DNA of 64,000 nucleotides from Maliibacterium massiliense. GTDB lineage: Bacteria; Bacillota; Clostridia; Christensenellales; Maliibacteriaceae. Below the pieces are notes generated by a model. It was given only the letters and a program-made list of their open reading frames with translations. It searched no databases and was not told the origin of the DNA. The DNA lies in NCBI RefSeq assembly GCF_900604345.1, contig NZ_LR026983.1:1-64000 (forward strand), read 5' to 3'. Below are positions 23,899 through 31,604 of this stretch, one piece after another. Within the stretch, counting starts at the first letter, position 1. Each line of letters begins with the position of its first letter. A program made the position numbers and the translations under genes.

Positions 23899-23950
23899 GC
23901 TGCTTACATGCATGCAGCTGTTGTAAAGAGTTTTGCCTGCTTTTTGATGG
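23899..23950 (-). pseudogene. decayed fragment of a VanY-like carboxypeptidase gene
   Basis: About 50 bp align with 26860-26910 inside the intact VanY-like gene with only a handful of mismatches, one 1-nt insertion and one 2-nt deletion. In two minus-strand frames it still reads SHQK and LQQLHACK, matching SHQKQTNLF and QQLQACK of the intact protein. The frame is broken and the rest of the gene is not recognisable. Confidence 0.6.
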
Positions 23951-24048
23951 CTGCTCTCGCCGCGGTTGCGGTGCGCGAAAAACGGGCGCACATAAAAACA
24001 ATTGTAAAAGTGCAGTCAACAAAACAAAATGGATCGTATAAACTTAAA

Positions 24049-24100
24049 AAGGACGCGTCTTCCGCGCATGATACGGGAAGGCAGCGTCCTTATATTTTTT
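24049..24100. terminator. bidirectional terminator
   Basis: A 15-bp interrupted stem: AAGGACGC/GCGTCCTT extended by GTCTTCC/GGAAGGC, with ATATTTTTT on + and TTTTTAAG on -. It serves the convergent Cys-rich gene and recombinase gene. Confidence 0.88.
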
Positions 24101-24170
24101 CAGTAATGGGAATGCAAGGGGAAATCGGGGTGGACTGGACGAATCCAACAAAATGCCTTGGCTACGTATT

Positions 24171-25256
24171 TTATGCGTCCGAAGGGTCTTCGTGCGCCTG
24201 TTTCTTACCGTCGTCGCGTAGCACGACGGCGCGCGCCGCCAGCTTGCGCTTGTCCTCATCCATGGCAGCGTAATGCTTGCGCGTGGTGTTGACGTCCGTA
24301 TGGCCAAGCACGTCCGCAACCAGGTAGATATCGCCTGTCTCACGGTACAACGTTGTGCCGTATGTGCTGCGCAGCTTGTGCGGAGAAATCTTTTTTAGTG
24401 GCGCGGCGATCTGCGCATATTTTTTGACCAAGTTCTGCATGGCGCGCACGCTCATGCGCCTGTTCTGCATGGAGAGAAAGAGCGCCTGCTCATGCCCGGG
24501 CAGTGGGTGCATGGTCTCGCGCACCGTCAGATACGCCCGCAGCGCCTGTTCAATCTCATCCCAGAAGTACAGGCGTGCCTCTTTGCCGCCCTTGCGGATA
24601 ATACGAAAGGCGTTGCTGCGAAAATCAACGTCGTCAACGTTCAGCCCGACGCATTCACTGATGCGGATGCCAGTGCCGAGAAACAGGGTGAGAATCGCCA
24701 TATCGCGGGTGCGTGTATACTGATGATAGGCCTGCTGATGCGGTGTAAGCGCGACGCCGCTCTCTGCAATATCCAGAATGCGCGCCACCTCGTCAATATC
24801 CAGGCGGATGATGGCGCGGTCCCGAATCTTTGGCATATCCACCAGTGCTACCACGTCGGACTGAAGCATCCCACGTTTGAAGAGATACTTGAAAAAGGAG
24901 CGCAGCGATGCAAGCTTGCGCGCTTTGCCGCGATCGTGGTTTACATATTCCTTGCCATTGTGCTCATAGTCGTTGAGATACTCCAAATAGCGCTCGATGT
25001 CAGCCGCTTGGAGGGTATCGAGCTCCTGCAGGGTGATGGCGTCGATGCGCGCATGTGCAAAGCGCTCTTGGCTGAGATAGTGAAAAAACAGCCGCAGGTC
25101 GTACGCGTAATTGATGCGCGTTAAAATCGATGACTGCGGTTCAATCGCAATAAAGAATGCGAAGCAGTATTCTGGCAGCTCCTTGAGCACCGTGCGCAGT
25201 TTTTCGGTCTGCTGATGTGCTTTGATGTCCGCATAGGGCTTGCTTTTCTGTGCCAT
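24171..25256 (-). CDS. tyrosine recombinase, XerS-like
   Basis: Product is 361 residues from ATG at 25256 with GAGGTGA 8 nt upstream. An N-terminal SAM-like core-binding domain (to about 170) precedes the catalytic domain. The catalytic set is complete: Arg in GTGIRISECVGL, Lys in IRKGGKEARL, His and Arg in SPHKLRSTYG, His in VLGHTDVNTT and Tyr in RKHYAAM. Overall length and the spaced middle region resemble single-recombinase XerS proteins more than XerC/XerD. It has its own promoter, and a 34-bp dyad lies right upstream. It could resolve chromosome dimers or mobilise the island that follows. Confidence 0.88.
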   Translation of the reverse strand: MAQKSKPYADIKAHQQTEKLRTVLKELPEYCFAFFIAIEPQSSILTRINYAYDLRLFFHYLSQERFAHARIDAITLQELDTLQAADIERYLEYLNDYEHNGKEYVNHDRGKARKLASLRSFFKYLFKRGMLQSDVVALVDMPKIRDRAIIRLDIDEVARILDIAESGVALTPHQQAYHQYTRTRDMAILTLFLGTGIRISECVGLNVDDVDFRSNAFRIIRKGGKEARLYFWDEIEQALRAYLTVRETMHPLPGHEQALFLSMQNRRMSVRAMQNLVKKYAQIAAPLKKISPHKLRSTYGTTLYRETGDIYLVADVLGHTDVNTTRKHYAAMDEDKRKLAARAVVLRDDGKKQAHEDPSDA

Positions 25257-25293
25257 TATTTGCATCACCTCAAACGCTTTGTGTGATAGCATC

Positions 25294-25323
25294 AGCATAG
25301 CACAGTGGCATTTGCCCTGTCAA
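25294..25323 (-). promoter_or_regulatory. recombinase promoter
   Basis: Minus strand: TTGACA, 18 nt, TATGCT. The -35 touches the edge of the dyad at 25322-25355. Confidence 0.7.
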
Positions 25324-25355
25324 CTATGCATAAAACTTGTGTTTTGCGCATAGTT
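25322..25355. repeat. 34-bp dyad upstream of the recombinase
   Basis: Inverted repeat with 15-bp arms (13 of 15 matching) around a 4-nt centre; the outer arms are AACTATGC and GCATAGTT, the inner ones AAAAC and GTTTT. It could be an operator or a recombinase core site. XerS-type systems keep their dif site beside the recombinase gene, which makes the second reading worth testing. Confidence 0.55.
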
Positions 25356-25374
25356 TAGACGCGGTATATTTCGT

Positions 25375-26469
25375 TTATTCCACGCGCTTCTCCTCCTGTG
25401 TCAGCAACTTTTTCTGGAAATAGGCGCGGTTGTAGGCAACGGCCGTATCATCGGGTTTTACCGTGCCGGCCTTCTCGTTGTACGCGGAGGCACGCGCAGC
25501 GTCTCCCATGCGGTCATAACAGACACAAAGCTGCATCCAAGGGATGTAGTCGTAGCAATCCGGCTGGATAAAGCCGACGTTGCCCTTTGTGCAGCTGGTG
25601 GCAAGCGTGTACCAGAAAATGGCCTGTTTGTATGCCTGCCGGTGCATAAAATACTGGCCAATATCGCAGCATACCTCCGCGCGCGGCACATCGTAGACCA
25701 AGCTGCGCAGCAGCGCGTCCAGTGCCTTTTCTTGGTCTTGTATACATGCGTAGCAGCGCGCCAAATCCTGGCAAGCAGTAATCTTGTTTTCCACCCACCC
25801 CTGTGTGTCTTCCAGGAAGTTTATAAATTGCTTAATCGCCTCTTCGTAGCGCGCGTGGTAGTATAGCTCTCTTGCATAATAAAACGTCTGCCGCGCATCA
25901 AGCGGTTGACCATTCGTGCGCATGCGTTCAAAAATACGCAGGTTTCGATCCGGATCATTTTGTTGAAGTTTTTTATGGTTTACAGAAAAATCGTCGCTGT
26001 ATACAATATTGCCCTGCGGCGCAATGACTTCATGAATCGCGCCCACCCATTGAAAGTGCTGCGCGCGCTTGAGAATGCGTTCCCTGTAGTATGTAAACGT
26101 TGGGTGTCCGTTTTGATCAAAGGAGACGTTATATGGCGCCATGACAACGTCAATATCCGGCGACAGCGTCTGCTTGAGCCTGCGCAGCCCTTCCCTATCC
26201 CTCTGCTCCAACACATCGTCCGCATCCAGCCACATGATATGCGTCATGGTAGCCTTGTCAAATGATGCATTGCGCGCCGCAGCGAAATCATCGATCCAGG
26301 TGAAATCATAACAGTGCGGCGTATAAGCCTTGACGATCTGCTTAGTGCGATCCTTTGACCCTGTATCCAGTATAATAATTTCGTCCACGATATCCTGCAC
26401 GCTCTCCAGACAGCGCCCGATCACGGCCTGCTCATCGCGCACAATCATGCAAAGACTGATTGTAATCAT
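25375..26469 (-). CDS. family 2 glycosyltransferase with TPR-like C-terminus
   Basis: Product is 364 residues from ATG at 26469. The N-terminal GT-A domain has ISLCMIVRDEQAVIGRCLES, IIILDTGSKDRT and the DXD-type MWLDADDVL, followed by VGAIHEVI. The C-terminal part (from about 190) is helical and repeat-like (YYARELYYHARYEEAIKQF, LARCYACIQDQEKALDAL), as in SunS-like enzymes. SunS glycosylates the bacteriocin sublancin; many other members modify proteins or cell-wall polymers. It lies downstream of the carboxypeptidase gene (61 bp gap) on the same strand as the secreted-peptide cassette. Substrate unknown. Confidence 0.82.
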   Translation of the reverse strand: MITISLCMIVRDEQAVIGRCLESVQDIVDEIIILDTGSKDRTKQIVKAYTPHCYDFTWIDDFAAARNASFDKATMTHIMWLDADDVLEQRDREGLRRLKQTLSPDIDVVMAPYNVSFDQNGHPTFTYYRERILKRAQHFQWVGAIHEVIAPQGNIVYSDDFSVNHKKLQQNDPDRNLRIFERMRTNGQPLDARQTFYYARELYYHARYEEAIKQFINFLEDTQGWVENKITACQDLARCYACIQDQEKALDALLRSLVYDVPRAEVCCDIGQYFMHRQAYKQAIFWYTLATSCTKGNVGFIQPDCYDYIPWMQLCVCYDRMGDAARASAYNEKAGTVKPDDTAVAYNRAYFQKKLLTQEEKRVE

Positions 26470-26529
26470 AACACACCCCATCCTGCGTCATTCATTACAA
26501 TCAGTCTATGCGGTTGCCTTTAAAAGGGT

Positions 26530-27363
26530 TTATGCTTCGCCCAGATACTCCTCCAATGTCAGCCCCTGCTGCATGATTTGCTGTGCGTGGTCCTTGCCCA
26601 CGTAGCGGAAATGCCACGGCTCGTAGATGATGCCTGTGATACTACTCTTTTCCGGCGGGTAACGCAGAACAAAACCATATTTATAGCAATTGGCCTGCAG
26701 CCATTTGAATTCCGGCGTCTCGGCCTGACCCTCGTCGAGCATCTGGTAGGCTTGCGCGACAATATCAACGGCAAGGCCGCTCTGATGTTCGCTGGTTCCC
26801 GGAGGCGCCACGGATTTTTTTGCCTGTGCATACGCGGCCGCCTCCGTTACGCCCGGCCGCTTACATGCCTGCAGCTGTTGTGTAAAGAGGTTTGTCTGCT
26901 TTTGATGGCTTCGGTATGCTGAGCACACGACAAACCGCAGTCCCTGCGCGCTTCCGTCCCTTAGCATCTGATTGAGCGCATCATAGATGCGCGCGTCCAC
27001 CTCCAGCCCATTGGTTAGCGCTTTGCGCTGGATGGATAAATCTCCTGAAAGCGGGTGGGATTCATTGACCAGACACAGATTCCAGGCGTTTTTATCCTTC
27101 TGCGGCCCGCTGGAGGTAGCCGCGTTATCCTGCCCCGGCGTGGACACATCAATCGATTGCGAAGGAATCCCGCCGGATGCGGCCTGCCTCGCCTGGCGAT
27201 CCGCGCTGCCCGCGTTTGGCGCATCCTCTGCAGAAAGCGCCTGCTGCATACAGACGAGGCATATGACGGCGATGCACGTCAGCACGCAGCAAAGGACAAA
27301 ACTGCCCGAGAGGCGCCGCGCGCGCCGGCGGTTTGGGTATGGTGCACGTTTTTGATACGACAT
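26530..27363 (-). CDS. VanY-like D-alanyl-D-alanine carboxypeptidase, membrane-anchored
   Basis: Product is 277 residues from ATG at 27363. A basic, Arg-rich N-terminus and one hydrophobic helix (SFVLCCVLTCIAVICLVC) anchor it in the membrane; an Ala/Ser-rich linker runs to about 90. The M15B peptidase domain has SAYRSHQKQTNLF, the zinc motif SEHQSGLAVDI and EPWHFRYVG, all intact. It should trim the terminal D-Ala from peptidoglycan stem peptides outside the membrane, as VanY and DacB-type enzymes do. It is a paralogue of the cytoplasmic VanXY (15546-16274). A short decayed copy lies at 23899-23950. It follows the ABC ATPase gene by 113 bp. Confidence 0.9.
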   Translation of the reverse strand: MSYQKRAPYPNRRRARRLSGSFVLCCVLTCIAVICLVCMQQALSAEDAPNAGSADRQARQAASGGIPSQSIDVSTPGQDNAATSSGPQKDKNAWNLCLVNESHPLSGDLSIQRKALTNGLEVDARIYDALNQMLRDGSAQGLRFVVCSAYRSHQKQTNLFTQQLQACKRPGVTEAAAYAQAKKSVAPPGTSEHQSGLAVDIVAQAYQMLDEGQAETPEFKWLQANCYKYGFVLRYPPEKSSITGIIYEPWHFRYVGKDHAQQIMQQGLTLEEYLGEA

Positions 27364-27476
27364 AGGTGATCGTTCTCCCTCAATGATTGCTAATAGCACG
27401 CAGCCGCGCTGCATATCTCAAGGATAGGACGCGGCTGCATCACATTCAGATCACCTTTGTATCGTAGCGGTAAATT

Positions 27477-28154
27477 CTATCCGACAAACAATCCGTCTTC
27501 AATGGTGAGGACGCGGTCACACTGCTGGGCCACCATCGGATCATGCGTCACGATGATCACTGTCTTGCCCTCGTCGGCCAGATCGCGAAACACCTGCATG
27601 ATCCCTTGGCGCGTCTTGGTATCCAGCGCGCCCGTCGGCTCATCCGCAAGCACCAGCTTGGGGTCGTTCACCAGCGCCCGCGCGATTGCTACCCGCTGCT
27701 TCTCCCCGCCTGAAAGCTCCGTGCAGGGCTTGTTTGCCAGCTGCGCAATCCCCAGTTTCTTCATCGTTTTGCGCGCCCGCCCCGCGATGCTCCCCGCGCG
27801 TACCTTACCGAAGATCAGCGGAATCTCCACGTTGTCGATCGCCCTGCGCTCCAGCAATAACCCGAACTGCTGCAGCACAAAGCCGATCTCTTTGTTGCGG
27901 ATGCGCGCCATGTGCCGGCTGTTGTCCACCGCCACCTGTTCGCCGTTTAAGTAATACTCCCCGCGCGTGGGCGTGTCCAGGCAGCCGATGATGTGCAGCA
28001 GCGAGGACTTACCGCTGCCCGAGATCCCCTGGATGCCCAGCATCTCCCCCTCCTCCACCACCAGATCGATCCCGCGCAGCGCGTGCACCGGGTGGTCCGA
28101 CGTGGGGTTGTATACTTTTTCAATGCCGCAGAGACGCACTTTTTCCGTGGCCAT
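27477..28154 (-). CDS. ABC transporter ATP-binding protein, MacB/LolD type
   Basis: Product is 225 residues from ATG at 28154, 1 nt after the permease stop. Walker A GISGSGKSSLLHIIG, Q-loop FVLQQFGLLLERR, signature ELSGGEKQRVAIARAL, Walker B LVLADEPTGALD and the H-loop VTHDPMVAQQC are all present. The family energises FtsX/MacB-type permeases that act on extracytoplasmic peptides or lipids, often in bacteriocin export or immunity. Unlike the upstream permease genes its DNA is G+C-rich. Its last 80 bp are repeated, about 88 % identical, at 31437-31515 on the far side of the cassette. Confidence 0.93.
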   Translation of the reverse strand: MATEKVRLCGIEKVYNPTSDHPVHALRGIDLVVEEGEMLGIQGISGSGKSSLLHIIGCLDTPTRGEYYLNGEQVAVDNSRHMARIRNKEIGFVLQQFGLLLERRAIDNVEIPLIFGKVRAGSIAGRARKTMKKLGIAQLANKPCTELSGGEKQRVAIARALVNDPKLVLADEPTGALDTKTRQGIMQVFRDLADEGKTVIIVTHDPMVAQQCDRVLTIEDGLFVG

Positions 28155-28155
28155 G

Positions 28156-29406
28156 TTATTCCCACCTTCCAATGATATTGACGGGCTTCTCGCGCCTGGT
28201 GCGCAGGATAAAGCCCAGCGACGAGATCACAAACACCAGCGCCAGCATCACCACCACCGCCAGCACTGTCCAGCCGTTGAGCAGGAATGGTTGCAGTGGA
28301 TCTAATTCATATTTAATGAATTGATAAATTATAGCTATAGCACCAGGAAGAAGTACTAGGAATAAATTGCGTACCGTATCAATCCAAACGCACTGTCGCC
28401 AATCTGCACCGCATATGAAGTACACCCCAAAATCCTTTTCATTGCTTTGACGCACTAAACCGTTATTACCACCGATTCCTGTCAGTGATATTACGAACAT
28501 AATAACAAACATTACTAAGTCTAATTTTACGAGTTCAAACGTATCCTTCCACGCTTGTTTCATTAGTTCAGATAATTCCTGCGCCTCCATACCTTGACTG
28601 TTCGCCCAAGTTTTAAACTGATCTATATGGACTTTATCATCATCCATTTGAATAAAAGCACCCGGAGCTTGATAATATCCAAGTTCAGATCCATGATCCA
28701 TGGCTAATTCCGGCATGATGACATAATCATTTTGTGCTTCTAAACCCTCAGCAATAGTAACGCCCATACCCCAAAAGTGCCAGCATAGGTTGCGCTTATT
28801 GAGTATCCCAACAACACGAAACCGCATTGTCAAATCTTCCGTATAAGCTTTATTTTGCAATTGCAAATGGTCTATTCTTATTTCCTGTACACTGTTTAAA
28901 GGCATCTCTTTTGCTAAACTTGGGCTGATGATAATTGGGATTTCCTCATTAATTGTATATGTCTTTTCATTATCCCAAATAGCTCCAGCGGATAATGGAA
29001 TATGTAATTTTGAAAGTAGCGCTCTATTGTACATTATTGTATGGATACCATACATCGTATAGTTATTAGAACGCATATAATCTAATACAGGTAGAGATTT
29101 TGCAACTGGAATAATTGATTGCACACCTGGTTGATTTCTTACCTTTTCAATTCCTTTGTCTACTTGCATATTATAGTGCCCGAAGCTCTCATCTTTGTCA
29201 TTTATAATTTCACTAAGCCGCAGGGAAATATATCGTGCATCGTTAAAGCTTTGATTGGCTATTTGCAACCTATATGCATGATTCTGGAACGACCCAGTCA
29301 GCTTTATAAATATACTTGTGCATATCAGGATTTGAATTATAAGTATAACAGACATAATCTTATTCTTTTTAAGCTGCTTGACGGAACAATACAATATACT
29401 ACGCAT
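28156..29406 (-). CDS. FtsX/MacB-like permease subunit B
   Basis: Product is 416 residues. Topology: one N-terminal transmembrane helix (MSVILIIQILICTSIFIKL), a large extracytoplasmic domain of about 250 residues and three C-terminal helices, as in MacB/FtsX permeases. Sequence similarity to named families is weak by eye. Base use is odd: the DNA for the last 45 residues (28156-28300) is G+C-rich like the chromosome, whereas the rest is A+T-rich, so the gene looks like a mosaic. It partners the ATPase gene, which starts 1 nt later, and permease A, which ends 25 bp before it. Confidence 0.8.
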   Translation of the reverse strand: MRSILYCSVKQLKKNKIMSVILIIQILICTSIFIKLTGSFQNHAYRLQIANQSFNDARYISLRLSEIINDKDESFGHYNMQVDKGIEKVRNQPGVQSIIPVAKSLPVLDYMRSNNYTMYGIHTIMYNRALLSKLHIPLSAGAIWDNEKTYTINEEIPIIISPSLAKEMPLNSVQEIRIDHLQLQNKAYTEDLTMRFRVVGILNKRNLCWHFWGMGVTIAEGLEAQNDYVIMPELAMDHGSELGYYQAPGAFIQMDDDKVHIDQFKTWANSQGMEAQELSELMKQAWKDTFELVKLDLVMFVIMFVISLTGIGGNNGLVRQSNEKDFGVYFICGADWRQCVWIDTVRNLFLVLLPGAIAIIYQFIKYELDPLQPFLLNGWTVLAVVVMLALVFVISSLGFILRTRREKPVNIIGRWE

Positions 29407-29431
29407 GTCTTTATGTTCCCTCCTTTACAAG

Positions 29432-30724
29432 CTATTTAATATACGCAATTAGTGTATTATTAGTCATTAAACCGTGGTAAATCCACCATTGACAAGCATA
29501 TATAAATATTTCAATAATACTGATTATTACCACTATCTCCCACCATTGAACGGTATACATAAAGTGTGACGCCATTGGTACGATAAGTAGGGATATATAA
29601 TAAATGCCAATACCGAGGCAGATACCTGCAAGTGAGATGATTGCTATTTCAAAGTTTAAGATACAACGTAGTTTTTGAGGTGATAACCCACATAACATGT
29701 AAATCACATACTTACGCAGATTCATTTTTATCCAGTATACAAATATACTGATGGCGTTAATACAAGCTAAAAAACCCAAACATAATGCGCTTGTAATTTG
29801 AAAAATATAACGATTTCGTTTTACAACATTCAGTTCATCGTAAGAACTGTTTGTAACAAAATTATATCCGGGAAACACGTCCTCTCTTAAATACAATTCA
29901 AATGCATGTCGCTGTGCATTGCTCATTTTTCGATATGTAAAGATTGTAAAGTTTGATGTGGGATAACCTTCCTTGATGTAAATATCTTGTGGTATAACTA
30001 TAGAAAACTCGTGTGAGGAATCTGTAGAAAAATCAGCTTTTCCAATGACGTCAAAATCCACATCATCATGCATCAAACGCACTGTTTCTGGCATGGGTAG
30101 TATTTTATCAATCCTTAGTTGGCCGCTTTGAGGGTGGTTTGGATCGACAGGATAATAGTACTCTTCCGTCAGCATATTATTCTGCAGCGTTGCTTCGGTT
30201 GCCACTGCCCAATGAATAACCGCATGATACTTCTCCACGTCTGATTCATCTAACCATCTGCCCTCGAAAAGAACAGGTTTCTGATCAGCAGTCGCATAGT
30301 TCATGCGTTGGTTATCGTTTGAAGCAAGGCCTATCACTCCAAAGGGGAGACCTGGTTGATATTCCGATACATCAATACCAAAAACTGAATGATTCTCCCT
30401 ATTTAATTGCAGATCTCCGCCATATCGAAAAGCATATAGACCTGGTGCGTTTTTGCGCGCAAAAAACGACCTTAGTTTTTGATCAATCGTAGTATCAATA
30501 ACAGGATATCCTTGGTCCTCAGAAAAATTGAATACCACATTATGCTCGTATACTTCCTTGCGCTCTTGGTAAAACCCATGACGTATCCCCGAGAAATAAG
30601 TATAAAAATAACAGGTACCAAAGACAGCGATACCAAAACATAGAATTACCAAACAAAAAGACCGTGTTTGTTTAAGCAGAAATTGCTTAATATCGATCCA
30701 TGCAATCCACAAAATACGATGCAT
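29432..30724 (-). CDS. FtsX/MacB-like permease subunit A
   Basis: Product is 430 residues from ATG at 30724 with GGGAGG 8 nt upstream. Same topology as subunit B: one N-terminal helix (SFCLVILCFGIAVFGTCYF), a long extracytoplasmic domain, then three helices near 330-425. The DNA is strongly A+T-rich compared with the flanks. The pair A/B plus one ATPase would form a heterodimeric transporter. In lactococcin-972-type loci a bacteriocin gene is followed by a polytopic membrane protein and an ATPase thought to give immunity; this layout is similar but with two separate permeases. Confidence 0.78.
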   Translation of the reverse strand: MHRILWIAWIDIKQFLLKQTRSFCLVILCFGIAVFGTCYFYTYFSGIRHGFYQERKEVYEHNVVFNFSEDQGYPVIDTTIDQKLRSFFARKNAPGLYAFRYGGDLQLNRENHSVFGIDVSEYQPGLPFGVIGLASNDNQRMNYATADQKPVLFEGRWLDESDVEKYHAVIHWAVATEATLQNNMLTEEYYYPVDPNHPQSGQLRIDKILPMPETVRLMHDDVDFDVIGKADFSTDSSHEFSIVIPQDIYIKEGYPTSNFTIFTYRKMSNAQRHAFELYLREDVFPGYNFVTNSSYDELNVVKRNRYIFQITSALCLGFLACINAISIFVYWIKMNLRKYVIYMLCGLSPQKLRCILNFEIAIISLAGICLGIGIYYISLLIVPMASHFMYTVQWWEIVVIISIIEIFIYACQWWIYHGLMTNNTLIAYIK

Positions 30725-30796
30725 CTGAATGCCTCCCATGAGATAGAGAACGAGCATTGTATTTGGCATTAACGAACTAACGCTTTAACCCCAGCC

Positions 30797-31129
30797 TTAG
30801 AAATACTGTCTCGCGGGCGTTCCGGCAGCACCGTTAATTTTCCAATGGTTTTGGGCATATGTACTGGGTGCGAGAGTAGTGTGATTCCCGGTATTCTCAG
30901 TACCGTACTTGGTTACATTCGGACCATAAGCAGAAAGAGCTCCTAAATGAAAGTACCGCACATCGCGCGTCAAGTTTGCATTTGACTCATTCCAGGTGCG
31001 CGAATACGTATGGTAACCATGTTGGTCCATATGTGCGCCAATGGTACCTCCACCGGCCAGACATATGCTTGCTGACATTAACAACAATGCCAGTAACAGT
31101 AACAGACCCAATATACTCTTGCGTTTCAT
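30797..31129 (-). CDS. small secreted peptide, candidate bacteriocin
   Basis: Product is 110 residues from ATG at 31129, with AAAGGGGA 7-8 nt upstream. The N-terminus is a classic signal peptide: MKRK, a run of Leu (ILGLLLLLALLL) and a probable cleavage after CLA. The mature part is about 85 residues, begins GGGTIGAH, has no Cys, is rich in His, Tyr, Asn, Thr and Gly, and ends ARQYF. A signal-peptide-borne peptide followed by permeases and an ATPase is the layout of lactococcin-972-like bacteriocins, and the Gly-rich start and aromatic C-terminus are compatible, but I see no decisive family motif. It could instead be the substrate or sensor peptide of the transporter. Confidence 0.6.
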   Translation of the reverse strand: MKRKSILGLLLLLALLLMSASICLAGGGTIGAHMDQHGYHTYSRTWNESNANLTRDVRYFHLGALSAYGPNVTKYGTENTGNHTTLAPSTYAQNHWKINGAAGTPARQYF

Positions 31130-31436
31130 AAGAGTTTCCCCTTTCAAATGATATTCAGAGAAACTAAATACAATGCTCATTCTTTTTTCAAGGAACGAAT
31201 ACTCTCTTACGTCAAATACTCTTTTAGGTCATGTACGGACAATTTGCTTGAAAACTCTTGAGGTACTGTAAGAAAAACACAGTATGAGGAAGTATTTCCA
31301 ATCTTCAATTTGATTATTACATAAAAGACATATAAATACAATATTAATTGCAAAATATATTGAATTTATTTGAATTTTCGCTTATTTGGTACGCGCCATG
31401 CATCCGCTTATTCTGCGCAAGTCCAGAGCGCTGTCT
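31130..31436 (-). promoter_or_regulatory. A+T-rich region upstream of the secreted-peptide gene
   Basis: About 300 bp of A+T-rich noncoding DNA. It holds two copies of AATACTCT at 31198-31205 and 31215-31222, 17 bp apart, a spacing and position that could suit an activator or response-regulator site. A TTGACG on the minus strand lies between them, but no clean -10 follows at the right distance. Confidence 0.4.
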
Positions 31437-31516
31437 CTATCCGACAAAAAGCCCGTCTTCAATGGTAAGGACGCGGTCGCACTGCTGCGCCACCATCGGG
31501 TCGTGCGTCACAATGT
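31437..31516 (-). pseudogene. truncated 3' end of an ABC ATPase gene
   Basis: 80 bp that match 27477-27555 in the same orientation with about nine mismatches. Translated on the minus strand it still reads VTHDPMVAQQC, then RVLTIEDGLFVG and a stop, the exact C-terminus of the intact ATPase. The remainder of that gene is missing. The two copies act as direct repeats bracketing the A+T-rich cassette. Confidence 0.85.
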
Positions 31517-31544
31517 CAGGACTATGCATATGCACGCAAATCGT

Positions 31545-31572
31545 AACAGCCCCGCACTTGTGCGGGGCTGTT
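31545..31572 (-). terminator. hairpin after recA
   Basis: A perfect 12-bp stem (AACAGCCCCGCA with its complement) and a CTTG loop, 33 bp after the recA stop. There is no clear T-tract, so it may act as a weak terminator or 3' stabilising hairpin. Confidence 0.6.
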
Positions 31573-31604
31573 CGCATGCCTTTCTATAGATATGCTTTAT
31601 GTGT

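Larger units (their letters stand above)
23822..24170 (+). other. noncoding stretch with relic and terminator
   Basis: 350 bp between the Cys-rich gene and the recombinase gene. It holds a 50-bp decayed piece of a VanY-like gene (23899-23950) and the terminator at 24049-24100. No RBS-supported gene. Confidence 0.55.

Noticed and set aside
30797..31129. Lipoprotein reading of the secreted peptide
   Set aside because: The Cys near the end of the signal peptide (SASICLA) does not sit in a proper lipobox; a signal-peptidase I site after CLA fits better.
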